A stretch of 64,000 nt of DNA from Rhodospirillales bacterium 20-60-12 (lineage in GTDB: Bacteria > Pseudomonadota > Alphaproteobacteria > Acetobacterales > Acetobacteraceae): positions 1-64,000 of the forward strand of contig NCAP01000001.1 of NCBI GenBank assembly GCA_002255495.1. Reading direction: 5' to 3'. Under the pieces are notes generated by a model, which saw only the letters and a program-made list of their open reading frames with translations, was not told where the DNA came from and did not search any database. The number at the start of each line of letters is the position of its first letter. Position 1 is the first letter of the stretch. The translations under genes and the position numbers were made by a program. Below, piece after piece: positions 1-8,004 of the stretch.

Positions 1-494
1 GGTCGTACAAATGGCTTGGTATAAACGTGTCCATCCTCATCTTCAGAACATCGATGAACGAAACTATCAACAACTAATCCGGAATGAAATTTTTCATGAT
101 TTGATGCACCGAAAGCTGTCCAATTCACAAGAATTTGACCTACATCCTGGTCAAATTCGGAAAGCCATTGATGCCAATTATCGACTAAGGGCACAAACAG
201 TTCGTCAGAATCTACGAAGAGAAACCAATCGCATTCAGGACCGAAACGCTTCATGGCATCTAAATATGCCTTATTCTGATATCTGGCGTCGGAAATAGGC
301 CAATTGACTAAGCGTACGTCGGCGATATGGCCAAATAAGGCAACAATTTCATCCGTTCGATCATTTGAACTATTATTATAAATTACAATAAAATCAAAAC
401 CTAAATTTATATAATGAGCAATCCACTCAGATATATCCCACTCTTCGTTCTTTATTATACAACAAACTGCCTTACGCTGACCATGATTTCCCAT
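1..494 (-). CDS. Glycosyltransferase family 92 / Glyco_tranf_2_4-like, 5' part only
   Basis: Reading the minus strand from ATG at 494 gives an uninterrupted frame of 164 codons that runs off the left edge of the window. The N-terminus reads AVCCIIKNEEWDISEWI, followed by LGFDFIVIYNNSSNDRTDEI and later DWFLFVDSDELFVP. NEE-W-EWI-HY, IYNNxSxD and the D-S-D-E metal/nucleotide-sugar motif (about residues 99-102) are the hallmarks of GT92/Glyco_tranf_2_4 glycosyltransferases. Codon use is clearly AT-richer than the yej genes next door, which suggests transfer. The C-terminal half is outside the window, so the domain architecture and substrate are unknown. No export signal is visible; a cytosolic transferase acting on a surface glycan is inferred. 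Confidence 0.8.
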   Translation of the reverse strand, partial: MGNHGQRKAVCCIIKNEEWDISEWIAHYINLGFDFIVIYNNSSNDRTDEIVALFGHIADVRLVNWPISDARYQNKAYLDAMKRFGPECDWFLFVDSDELFVPLVDNWHQWLSEFDQDVGQILVNWTAFGASNHEKFHSGLVVDSFVHRCSEDEDGHVYTKPFVR

Positions 495-503
495 TGAAGA
501 ATC

Positions 504-704
504 TCAATTTCTAAAATTCGCAAACCGTCGGATCATATCAAGCAACCCAAGCGGCGCAATAAAAGCAGAAAACTGGATAATTGGCGCACAATTAAGAGAG
601 TCACGAAGCATGTATAGAGCCCAATGACACAAACACCCCCGATCGGGATCGTAACATAAAACCGTCCCGAAATTCGTGAGCAATGCGCGCATATCCGCTC
701 CCAT
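504..704 (-). CDS. Small ORF, unknown (possible gene fragment)
   Basis: A 66-codon frame lies between yejB and the glycosyltransferase start, 14 bases after yejB and 9 bases before the GT. The product contains GTVLCYDPDRGCLCHWALYM and PLGLLDMIRRF. I do not recognise a family with certainty. The lower GC content matches the glycosyltransferase, not yejB. It could be a real short protein, or a remnant of a larger domain carried in with the GT. A frame at 7529-7723 has a loosely similar V-x-C-(Y/F)-D and PLGLL pattern. Confidence 0.3.
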   Translation of the reverse strand: MGADMRALLTNFGTVLCYDPDRGCLCHWALYMLRDSLNCAPIIQFSAFIAPLGLLDMIRRFANFRN

Positions 705-718
705 CTCCTACCGTCGCG

Positions 719-1774
719 TTACCCTCGCGCCGCGAAATCGATGCGTGGGTCGACGGCCATATACAGCAAATCGCCGATAATATGCATCACCAACCCGGCC
801 AGGGTATAGACGTAAAGTGTGCCGAACATAATCGGGTAGTCTCGCTGCAAAATCGCCTGGAAGCCCAGCAGGCCCAGGCCGTTGAGGGAGAAAATAATCT
901 CCACCAGCAAGGCCGAGGTGAATAAAATGGCAATGAAAGCCTGGGGGAAGCCGGCAATCACCAGCAACATGGCGTTGCGGAACACATGGCCGTACAGCAC
1001 CCGCGCCTCGCCTGCGCCCTTGGCGCGCGCGGTCAGCACATATAGTTTGTTGATCTCATCGAGGAAGGAATTCTTCACCAGCATGGTCAGGCTGGCGAAG
1101 CCGCCCACCGTCATCGCCAGGGTCGGCAGAACCATGTGCCAGGCATAATCGCCGATCAGCGCCAGCACCCCCTCATGGGCGGCATCGCCCGAAAGCAGCC
1201 CGCGCAGGGGAAACAGGCTGACCACGCCGCCGCCGGCGAGCAGCACGATCAGCAAAATGGCGAATAAAAACCCCGGCACCGCATAGCCCGCCAGAATGAT
1301 CAGGCTGGTCCAGAGATCGAACCGCGAGCCATCACGCACCGCCTTGCGGATGCCAAGCGGGATCGAGACCAGATAGACAATCAGCGTCGACCATAATCCC
1401 AGCGAAATAGACACCGGCAAACGCTGCAAAATCAACGACATGACCGATGCGCTCTGGAAAAAACTCTGGCCCAGATGAAACGTGATATCGTCGCGCAGCA
1501 TGATCAAAAAGCGCTGCCAGGCAGGCTTGTCGAAGCCGAACTGGCGGCGCAACTGCGCCTCGCTTGCCGCATCGAGCCCCTGCGCGCCCTGATACCGGCG
1601 GGTATTCTGCGGCATCGGCGCCGCGGCCTCACCCTGGGTTTGGTGATGCAGCTTGGCCATAATCTCTTCCACCGGGCCGCCGGGGGCGAATTGCACGACG
1701 ATGAAATTCAGCGCGATGATGCCAAACAGGGTCGGCACCAGAAGGGCGAGGCGCCGGAGCAGATACGGGATCAT
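719..1774 (-). CDS. yejB: Microcin C/oligopeptide-type ABC transporter permease YejB
   Basis: A 351-residue inner-membrane permease of the DppB/OppB type. It opens with MIPYLLRRLALLVPTLFGII, has the YejB-typical long periplasmic loop after helix 1 (PGGPVEEIMAKL onward), and ends DLLYMAVDPRIDFAARG, close to the E. coli YejB C-terminus, so it is full length. The permease EAA-loop region (TARAKGAGEARVLYGHVFRNA, about residues 248-268) contacts the ATPase in this family. Start ATG overlaps the binding-protein stop by four bases (ATGA), so the two are translationally coupled. The expected partners YejE (second permease) and YejF (ATPase) do not follow; a glycosyltransferase does. In characterised relatives the full transporter imports peptides such as microcin C. 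Confidence 0.9.
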   Translation of the reverse strand: MIPYLLRRLALLVPTLFGIIALNFIVVQFAPGGPVEEIMAKLHHQTQGEAAAPMPQNTRRYQGAQGLDAASEAQLRRQFGFDKPAWQRFLIMLRDDITFHLGQSFFQSASVMSLILQRLPVSISLGLWSTLIVYLVSIPLGIRKAVRDGSRFDLWTSLIILAGYAVPGFLFAILLIVLLAGGGVVSLFPLRGLLSGDAAHEGVLALIGDYAWHMVLPTLAMTVGGFASLTMLVKNSFLDEINKLYVLTARAKGAGEARVLYGHVFRNAMLLVIAGFPQAFIAILFTSALLVEIIFSLNGLGLLGFQAILQRDYPIMFGTLYVYTLAGLVMHIIGDLLYMAVDPRIDFAARG

Positions 1775-3606
1775 CGGCCACCCATCAGCGCTTTGCTCCG
1801 GGCCGCGCGCGCGGGGTCATACCACCAATTATTCAAATCAAACCCGACACGCGGCACCGCCCCGGGTGAGTCGGTCACCGTCGGCATGCCAAAGCGGTTC
1901 CAATAGGCAATGCGCAGCGAATTGCTGTGCCACCAGGGCACGACGATCCATTCATGAAGCAACAGCCGATCGAGCGCATGCACGGCGGTTTTGGCTTGAT
2001 GATGGGTGGGCGCTGCGATGAGGGCGGCAATCATCGCATCGATCGCGGGCGCGCAAATCCCGGTCAGGTTGGAACTGCCCGCCATATGCGCTGCCTTGCA
2101 ACCCCAATAGCCGGCCTGCTCGGTGCCGGGGAATTCGGATTGAGGGTAGTCAAACTGTGTCATGTCGAAATCAAAATCATTCAGCCGCCGCTCATACGTC
2201 GCCTCATCGGTGCTGCGCACGCTGGCATCGATGCCGAGCAATTTCAAATCCGCGACATAGGGGATCAAAATCCGGTCGAACGTGGGGTTATCGACGAGGA
2301 TTTCAAAGCGCATCTGCTGGCCCGCCGCATTGACCAGCTTGAAATGCCGCACATGCCAGCCGGCTTTGTTCAGCAGCGCCATCGCCTGTTCCAGCGCCGG
2401 TAAATTATAGCCCGAGCCATCGGTGACCGGCAGGCTGAAGGGTTCATTGAAGAGCGAGGCGGGCAAGGATGATTTGAACGGTGCAAGCAAGGCAAGCTCG
2501 CCCGGCGTTGGCAGGCCGGTTGAAGCCATGTCCGAATTGGCGAAAAAACTCTCGCTGCGGACATAGGAATGATAGAACAAAACCCGGTTCATCCACTGGA
2601 AATCGAACGCCAGCACCAGGGCGTGGCGGACATCGCGGTTGGCGAAGACCGGCCTGCGCACATTGAAATACAGGCCATACATGCCCACCGGCAGGCTGTA
2701 GGGCACAAGCCGGCGCACCACCGCACCCTTTTGCACCGCCGGAAAACCATAGTCGCTCGCCCAGGATTTGGCGGCATTTTCCAGCCGGAAATCCACCTGC
2801 CCCGCCTTGAAGGCCTGAAAGGCGACATTGGCATCGCGGAAATATTCGAATTTTTCCGTGGTGAAATTATACAGCCCGCGATCCGCCGGCAGGTCCGCCG
2901 CCCACCAATGTTTGACATGGGTGTAGGTGATCGACCGGCCGAGGGCAAAGGCCGAAATCTGATACGGTCCCGAGCCCGGCGGCGGGGTCGTAACCGGCAC
3001 GGTGAAATCCTTGCCCGCCCAGAAATGCGCCGGCAGAATATAGGCTTCGCCGATATTGAGCGGCAAAGTCCGGCTTGAGCCGGGTTTCAGCTTGAAGACG
3101 ATATGGGTGGGGTCGATCACATCGATGCTGGCAATGCCGGCATAATAGCTGCGGTAGAACGGCGCGCCCTGGTTGATCAATGTGTGAAAGGTCCAGGCGA
3201 CATCGGCTGCGGTGACCGGCACGCCATCGGAAAACCGTGCTGATTTATGCAAAGTGAAGCTCAATGTGAGGCCATCGGCACTGAGATCGACCGATTTCGC
3301 GAGGTCGCAATAAGCGGTGCCCGCCTCGCTGGCCGACGCCTTGAGCAGTCCCTGCCAGAGATTGAACACGCTCACCGGCGCCGTGCCGCGCAGTATGAAC
3401 GGGTTGAAATTGTCGAAATCCCCGACCACCGATTGCGTGATGCTGCCGCCCTTCGGCGCATCGGGGTCGGCATAGGGCAAATGGGTGAAGCCGGGTGCGG
3501 CGGCGACATGATCGAGCAGCGAAATATAATCTGCCGCCCGGGCCCACTTGAACGGGGCGAGCAGGACCAATGAGACGAGCAGCGCGCGCCCGACCGCGCT
3601 GATCAC
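1771..3606 (-). CDS. yejA: Extracellular solute-binding protein family 5 (YejA-like)
   Basis: A 611-residue periplasmic binding protein of the SBP family 5/DppA fold. The N-terminus is a Sec signal peptide ending near ARA-AD (residues 22-26). The mature part starts with DYISLLDHVAAAPGFTHLPY and continues with PDAPKGGSITQSVVGDFDNFNPF, the typical YejA-type beginning. The start is GTG at 3606, overlapping the hisN stop as GTGA. It should capture oligopeptides or peptide-like compounds and deliver them to a YejB/YejE permease. It sits in a four-gene minus-strand run with cytochrome c, hisN and yejB. Substrate is not deducible from sequence. Confidence 0.9.
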   Translation of the reverse strand: MISAVGRALLVSLVLLAPFKWARAADYISLLDHVAAAPGFTHLPYADPDAPKGGSITQSVVGDFDNFNPFILRGTAPVSVFNLWQGLLKASASEAGTAYCDLAKSVDLSADGLTLSFTLHKSARFSDGVPVTAADVAWTFHTLINQGAPFYRSYYAGIASIDVIDPTHIVFKLKPGSSRTLPLNIGEAYILPAHFWAGKDFTVPVTTPPPGSGPYQISAFALGRSITYTHVKHWWAADLPADRGLYNFTTEKFEYFRDANVAFQAFKAGQVDFRLENAAKSWASDYGFPAVQKGAVVRRLVPYSLPVGMYGLYFNVRRPVFANRDVRHALVLAFDFQWMNRVLFYHSYVRSESFFANSDMASTGLPTPGELALLAPFKSSLPASLFNEPFSLPVTDGSGYNLPALEQAMALLNKAGWHVRHFKLVNAAGQQMRFEILVDNPTFDRILIPYVADLKLLGIDASVRSTDEATYERRLNDFDFDMTQFDYPQSEFPGTEQAGYWGCKAAHMAGSSNLTGICAPAIDAMIAALIAAPTHHQAKTAVHALDRLLLHEWIVVPWWHSNSLRIAYWNRFGMPTVTDSPGAVPRVGFDLNNWWYDPARAARSKALMGGR

Positions 3607-4391
3607 CTCAAAACATCCAGGATCGCCGGCAACAAGGCCGGGTTGCCGACCGCCAGCACATCGCCACGACCCCCGATATCAAGCGCCCTGCCCTGCCAAT
3701 CGGTGATCGCGCCGCCCGCACCCTCGATCACCGGCACCAGAGCCGCCCAATCCCAGGGTTTCATCGTCGCTTCGGGAATCACATCGATCATGCCCAGAGC
3801 GAGCAGCCCATAAGCATAGGCATCGCCGCCCCAACTGGTCCGCCGCACGGACGCTTTCAGCCGCTCGAAGCGGGGTTTCTGGTCGGCGAGGAACATATCG
3901 GGGCTGGTGCAGGAGCATTCCGCCGCCGCCAGATCCGCGCAAAGCCGGGTGCCCACCTGCCCCGCGATTTTGCCCCCAGGGGCGATGAAGCGCGTTTTTT
4001 CGCCGCGCTGGCCAATCCAGCGCTCACCGCTGATCGGCTGGTCGATGATGCCCAGAATCGGCACATCATCTTCAAGCAGCGCGATCAATGTGCAGAAATG
4101 CGGCCGGCCGGTGATGAAGGCCCGCGTGCCGTCGATCGGGTCGATCACCCAAGTGAAGCGGCCGGCGGCCTCGGCCGCGGGAAATTCCTCGCCCAGCATG
4201 CCGAAGGAGGGGAAGCGGGCGGATAAGACGGCGCGGATGGCAAGCTCTGCCTCGCGGTCGGCTTTGGTAACCGGACTTTCGTCGCTTTTCATTTCGGCCG
4301 TCACCGGCTGGCGGAAATACGGGCGGATGACGGCGCCGGCGGCATCTGCCGCCGCCAGCGCCGTCTCGAGCCAGGCTGCCGCCTCGGTCAA
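3603..4391 (-). CDS. hisN: Inositol monophosphatase family, probable histidinol-phosphatase
   Basis: A 262-residue metal-dependent phosphatase. The metal-binding motifs are GEEF (residues 67-70), WVIDPIDGTRAF (81-92) and KPWDWAALVPVIEGAGG near the C-terminus, all intact. Within the IMPase superfamily, alphaproteobacterial proteins with the segment FITGRPHFCTLIAL are usually annotated as histidinol-phosphatase (EC 3.1.3.15), the penultimate step of histidine synthesis; inositol-1-phosphatase activity cannot be excluded. The start codon is TTG at 4391, eight bases after the cytochrome c stop. The gene overlaps the downstream binding protein by four bases, so it is in the same transcript. Confidence 0.85.
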   Translation of the reverse strand: MTEAAAWLETALAAADAAGAVIRPYFRQPVTAEMKSDESPVTKADREAELAIRAVLSARFPSFGMLGEEFPAAEAAGRFTWVIDPIDGTRAFITGRPHFCTLIALLEDDVPILGIIDQPISGERWIGQRGEKTRFIAPGGKIAGQVGTRLCADLAAAECSCTSPDMFLADQKPRFERLKASVRRTSWGGDAYAYGLLALGMIDVIPEATMKPWDWAALVPVIEGAGGAITDWQGRALDIGGRGDVLAVGNPALLPAILDVLR

Positions 4392-4399
4392 TGAACCGG

Positions 4400-5329
4400 T
4401 TACTGACCCGGCAATTTTGCCGGGCTGTCAGAGAGAGAATTCAGATAGGCGATGACATTAGCGCGCATCTGATTGGGCTTGATTCCCGGATAGCCCATGC
4501 GAGTGCCCGGCGCGTAAGTGGTCGGCGCGTAGAGCCACGCATTCAGCTCATGCGGCGTCCAGTTGCCAGTCGCTTTCGCCTGGACGGCGGAGGAGTAGTT
4601 ATAGCCCGGTGTCGCGAACATTTTGGCGCCGACAACGCCATAGAGATTCGGGCCGACCCCGGCCGCACCGCCTTTATTGAGTGAATGGCAGGCCTGGCAT
4701 TGCTGCTGCACAAAGGCCTGGCCCGCCGAGATATCGGCGGTGGCGTAAAGCTTGGCGATCGAGGGCACGCCCGGCGCCGCCCCCGCACCCGCCGCCGGCA
4801 GCGCGATCGGGGTGGCGGCTAGAGTGCGCAAATAGGCAACCACATCGGCGCGGGTCTGGGTGCTTTTGATGCCCGGATAACCCATGCGCGTGCCCGCGGC
4901 ATAGGCTTTGGGGTCATATAGCCAAGCGCCCATGTCCTCATAGTCCCAGGTGCCATTGCTATGCGCTTTGACCGCGCTGGAGAAATTATAGCCGGCCTTC
5001 TGGAAGCGCGGCGCGCCCATTACGCCGTAAAGATTCGGGCCGATGCCGTTGGCGCCGCCCGGTGTGAGCGAATGGCAGGCGCTGCATTGCTGCTGCACGA
5101 AAGCCTGACCCTTGGAAACATCGGCGGTGGCGATCAGCGAGGAGATCTCCGGCACGGCGGATGCGGCCTGTTCGGAGGCCAGCGTGATCATGTGGCTCAT
5201 TTTATGCGGCTCTTGCGGGCCGATATAATCGTGAAAGTGAGTGCCGACCCAAACCACGAGGCCCGCGGCGAGCGCGAAGCCCAGCACCTTGTTCAGCAAC
5301 AGAGGATCTCGACCGGCTTTACTGCTCAT
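4400..5329 (-). CDS. Membrane-anchored c-type cytochrome with two tandem haem domains
   Basis: A 309-residue protein starting at ATG 5329 (MSSKAGRDPLLLNKV); a longer reading to 5374 has no support. One N-terminal membrane helix (LGFALAAGLVVWVGTHF) acts as an uncleaved anchor. Two class I cytochrome c domains follow, each with a haem attachment site (CSACHS, CQACHS) and an axial methionine in TRMGYPGIK. The two halves are near-duplicates (both contain GQAFVQQQC, GPNLYGV, AWLY and AGTRMGYPG or PGTRMGYPG). The usual Rhodospirillales protein next to kdsB and pheA has a single CycM-like domain, so this looks like an internal duplication. Likely role: electron transfer from the bc1 complex to an oxidase. 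Confidence 0.9.
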   Translation of the reverse strand: MSSKAGRDPLLLNKVLGFALAAGLVVWVGTHFHDYIGPQEPHKMSHMITLASEQAASAVPEISSLIATADVSKGQAFVQQQCSACHSLTPGGANGIGPNLYGVMGAPRFQKAGYNFSSAVKAHSNGTWDYEDMGAWLYDPKAYAAGTRMGYPGIKSTQTRADVVAYLRTLAATPIALPAAGAGAAPGVPSIAKLYATADISAGQAFVQQQCQACHSLNKGGAAGVGPNLYGVVGAKMFATPGYNYSSAVQAKATGNWTPHELNAWLYAPTTYAPGTRMGYPGIKPNQMRANVIAYLNSLSDSPAKLPGQ

Positions 5330-5424
5330 TCTACCTATCACCACAGCTATATTTGCACGATGCTCTATAGCCATTTAGGGACAGCGGACAAGCAGCCAAG
5401 CGTATTATTCCCCGGAGAACCTGC

Positions 5425-6165
5425 ATTTCATCCCCGATCATCATCATTCCCGCCCGCATGGCCTCGACCCGTCTGCCCGGCAAAATTCTGGCGGATATCG
5501 GCGGCTTACCCATGATCATCCATGTGCTGCGCCGGGCCCAGGAAGCCGATTTAGGGCCGGTTGCGGTCGCCTGCGCTGAGCAGAATGTTGCCGAGTTGGT
5601 CCGTGCGGCCGGCGGGATGGCCGTGCTGACCGACCCTGGCCTGCCCAGCGGATCGGACCGGATTGCCGCCGCCCTAACGCAGATCGACCCGGCCGGGCGG
5701 CACGATATGGTGGTCAATCTGCAAGGCGATCTGCCGCTGATCGACCCGCTGATGCTGACCAGCCTGGTCGCGGCTTTGGCCGAGGCTGACTTCGACATCG
5801 CAACCCTCGTCGCGCCGATCACCAGTGACGAGGAGCGCGCGGCAAGCTCGGTGGTGAAAGCGGTTTGTGCGTTCCCAACCGGCGCCACGGTGGCGCCGGC
5901 TTTGTATTTCTCGCGCGCCGCAGTGCCCTGGGGGGATGGGCCGCTATTTCATCATATCGGGGTTTATGCCTATCGTCGGGCAGCCTTGCAGCGTTTTGTC
6001 GGCCTCGCTGAATCGGCCCTCGAACGGCGCGAAAAACTCGAACAATTACGCGCCCTGGAAGCCGGCATGAGAATCGCCTGCGCCCTGGTCGACCACGCAC
6101 CCTTCGGCATCGATACCCAAGCCGACCTCGAACGCGCCCGCCAGACATGGAAAGCAAGACAGTGA
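5425..6165 (+). CDS. kdsB: 3-deoxy-manno-octulosonate cytidylyltransferase, apparent ATT start
   Basis: KdsB activates Kdo with CTP (EC 2.7.7.38) for lipopolysaccharide inner-core synthesis in the cytoplasm. The nucleotide-binding motif IIIIPARMASTRLPGK straddles the first ATG (5458), so starting there would lose the essential PAR segment. The frame is open upstream to a TAG at 5368-5370 but contains no ATG, GTG or TTG. ATT at 5425 lies six bases after GGAGA (5414-5418) and gives the family-typical N-terminus SSPIIIIPAR, for a normal length of 246 residues. Other motifs include NLQGDLPLIDP and HIGVYAYRR. It overlaps pheA by four bases if pheA starts at GTG 6162. Confidence 0.9.
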   Translation: MSSPIIIIPARMASTRLPGKILADIGGLPMIIHVLRRAQEADLGPVAVACAEQNVAELVRAAGGMAVLTDPGLPSGSDRIAAALTQIDPAGRHDMVVNLQGDLPLIDPLMLTSLVAALAEADFDIATLVAPITSDEERAASSVVKAVCAFPTGATVAPALYFSRAAVPWGDGPLFHHIGVYAYRRAALQRFVGLAESALERREKLEQLRALEAGMRIACALVDHAPFGIDTQADLERARQTWKARQ

Positions 6166-7013
6166 GCCCCAGCAATATGATCGCCTTTCAAGGCCGGCCC
6201 GGCGCGTATTCCGACCTCGCGTGCCGCACTGCCTTTCCGTCCATGGCAAGCCTGCCCTGCGAGACATTCGAACAAGCGATTGAAGCCGTGCGCGACGGGG
6301 CGGCGAATTTGGCCATGTTGCCGACCGAGAATTCCCTGGCAGGCCGGGTGCCGGATATGCATCATTTGCTGCCCAATAGCGGGCTGTCGATCATTGCCGA
6401 ACATTTCCAGCGGGTTGAGCATTGCCTGCTGGCACCCAAAGGGGCCGCACTCACCGACATCAAGCGACTGCACTCCCACGCGGTGGCACTCGGGCAAATC
6501 CGCACCCTGATCCGCACACTCGGCGCGACCCCGATGATCGAGGCGGATACAGCGGGTTCCGCCGAATTGGTGGCGCGCTGGAACAATAAGGAGGACGCCG
6601 CCATCGCCTCCTCCCTCGCCGCGGACATCTACGGGCTCGACATCCTCCGCCATAATGTCGAGGACGCGGCACATAACACCACCCGGTTCTACGTCATGGC
6701 CAGGCACGCCGAACCGATCAAGCCCGATACGCCCAACCTGATGACCAGTTTTGTCTTCCGGGTGCGCAACGTGCCGGCCGCCTTGTTCAAAGCACTCGGC
6801 GGATTTGCGACCAATAACGTCAACATGACCAAGCTCGAAAGCTACATGGTCGGCGGCCAGTTCACAGCCACCCAGTTTCTCGCCGAAATCGACGGCCATC
6901 CGGATCATGCGAACGTCAAACTCGCCATGGAGGAATTGGCGTTCTTCTCGAACGAAATTAAAATTCTCGGCACCTACAAAGCCGCCGCCTTCCGCCTGAA
7001 CCAGCGCGGATGA
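6162..7013 (+). CDS. pheA: Prephenate dehydratase
   Basis: Converts prephenate to phenylpyruvate (EC 4.2.1.51) in phenylalanine synthesis. The catalytic domain starts IAFQGRPGAYSDLACRTAFP and carries the conserved HNTTRFYVM (TRF) motif near residue 174. The C-terminal ACT domain (about residues 195-280, NVPAALFKALGGFATNNVNMTKLES) normally binds phenylalanine for feedback inhibition. GTG at 6162 overlaps the kdsB stop as GTGA, with GGAAAG at 6149-6154; ATG at 6147 or 6177 are alternatives. There is no chorismate mutase domain, so this is the monofunctional bacterial type. Confidence 0.92.
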   Translation: MSPSNMIAFQGRPGAYSDLACRTAFPSMASLPCETFEQAIEAVRDGAANLAMLPTENSLAGRVPDMHHLLPNSGLSIIAEHFQRVEHCLLAPKGAALTDIKRLHSHAVALGQIRTLIRTLGATPMIEADTAGSAELVARWNNKEDAAIASSLAADIYGLDILRHNVEDAAHNTTRFYVMARHAEPIKPDTPNLMTSFVFRVRNVPAALFKALGGFATNNVNMTKLESYMVGGQFTATQFLAEIDGHPDHANVKLAMEELAFFSNEIKILGTYKAAAFRLNQRG

Positions 7014-7058
7014 TAAGGCGGGGTTGCAGGGATAAGGGACGTCTTTTTTGAAAACCAT

Positions 7059-7077
7059 GCGCAAAAAACTTTTGCGC
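7059..7077. repeat. Inverted repeat downstream of pheA
   Basis: GCGCAAAA (7059-7066) and TTTTGCGC (7070-7077) form a perfect 8-bp stem with a 3-base loop, preceded by a T-run at 7043-7048. It may stop pheA transcription, although no classical U-run follows. A similar A/T-rich hairpin lies at 7924-7947. Confidence 0.5.
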
Positions 7078-7185
7078 TGTTTGGGGCTGTGGCTTGTTAG
7101 GGTCGTGACTTTGGGTGTGGAGACGGGCTGACAGTCTCACAACCCAGAGGCGGGCCGACGGCCGCGAATGTGAAACACGGCAACT

Positions 7186-7482
7186 ATGTTTGTCGCGCGC
7201 GTTGTCCGTTCAAAATTGGAGGAATTCCAGGGGGTCAGGTCAGCGCTTGTAAATACACTAAGTCTGCAATATCAAACAAGGATGTTTCAGGCTCGTTGGA
7301 AGTTAAACTGGAAGCGGTTTTGGATTTCTTTTCTGGGGGGCGCAGCAGTAGTTGCCGCAGTTCAATATTTCTTTTTCTTCTACTTCGGCGAAGACCCGAA
7401 ATGGCTGGAATTTGTCACTAACGGCGCTTGGACGTTAACGGTAGCCGTGGCTCCCGGTTTTTGGTCAAAAAAGCGGCGCTAA
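7186..7482 (+). CDS. Hypothetical small membrane protein
   Basis: A 98-codon frame with one convincing transmembrane helix (FWISFLGGAAVVAAVQYFFFF, about residues 45-65) followed by FGEDPKWLEF and a short basic tail GFWSKKRR. ATG at 7282 would give a 66-residue version containing the whole helix and preceded by AAGG, but with almost no spacing. No family is recognised. The surrounding DNA is less GC-rich than neighbouring operons. It stands alone between pheA and the gene-poor spacer, so function cannot be inferred. Confidence 0.4.
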   Translation: MFVARVVRSKLEEFQGVRSALVNTLSLQYQTRMFQARWKLNWKRFWISFLGGAAVVAAVQYFFFFYFGEDPKWLEFVTNGAWTLTVAVAPGFWSKKRR

Positions 7483-8004
7483 CCTATAAGCATAAAATTT
7501 TTTGTATCAAACCAGTCATAACCGCCAATTAGACGGACGGTCGACCTAAGTAATAGTGCAGTAATAGTGCGCTGGTATCGCCCGTAGAGACATCAAAGCA
7601 GCGCACACTCAAACACATGAGCAACCCAAGAGGAGAAATGCGCTTATTGCTCAGAAAAACCGGCCGTAAAATCAGTGTGGCTGAATCGTAGATCCAACCT
7701 GATCGGATATAGTTTCTCGCCAAAATATAAGCTGGAGCGTTTCCGATCTGATTTCACGAATATGCCGTATCATGTATTTTCATCATGCCCCAGATTATTA
7801 CGAGCGGCGGTGAAACTTCACTGAGGGAGCCTGGGACATAGGCAATGGGTAAATTGATGGGTAGCGCTTCACTTACCCATCCTACGGCGTAACAGCGCGG
7901 TTCAAATTAAAAAAGTCTTTTTGTTTCTTTTTGTTCACAAAAAGAAATTCTACCCGGCTAACATCGCCTTAAAAAACAGGGAGCCGAGGCTCCCTGTTTT
8001 TGGT
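7483..8004. other. Gene-poor spacer with degraded-looking DNA
   Basis: About 520 bases with no convincing gene. It contains a 64-codon minus-strand frame (7529-7723; PLGLLMCLSVRCFDVSTGD) loosely resembling the 504-704 frame, a near-direct repeat TAATAGTGCAGTAATAGTGC at 7550, an inverted repeat TTTCTTTTTG/CAAAAAGAAA (7924-7933 and 7938-7947), and the cox terminator at 7971-8001. Base composition is lower in GC than the flanks. Confidence 0.5.
7971..8001 (-). terminator. Rho-independent terminator of the cox operon
   Basis: ACAGGGAGC (7976-7984) and GCTCCCTGT (7989-7997) form a strong hairpin with a CGAG loop. A-run 7971-7976 provides the U-run for minus-strand transcripts leaving coxM, and T-run 7997-8001 makes it bidirectional. 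Confidence 0.8.

Noticed and set aside
11-298. 95-codon plus-strand frame at the left edge
   Set aside because: It lies opposite the GT92-like gene, which has clear motifs over the same bases; the plus-strand product has no family features.
7529-7723. 64-codon minus-strand frame
   Set aside because: Too short, with no ribosome-binding site and only a weak motif resemblance to the 504-704 frame; kept as a low-interest observation, not as a gene.
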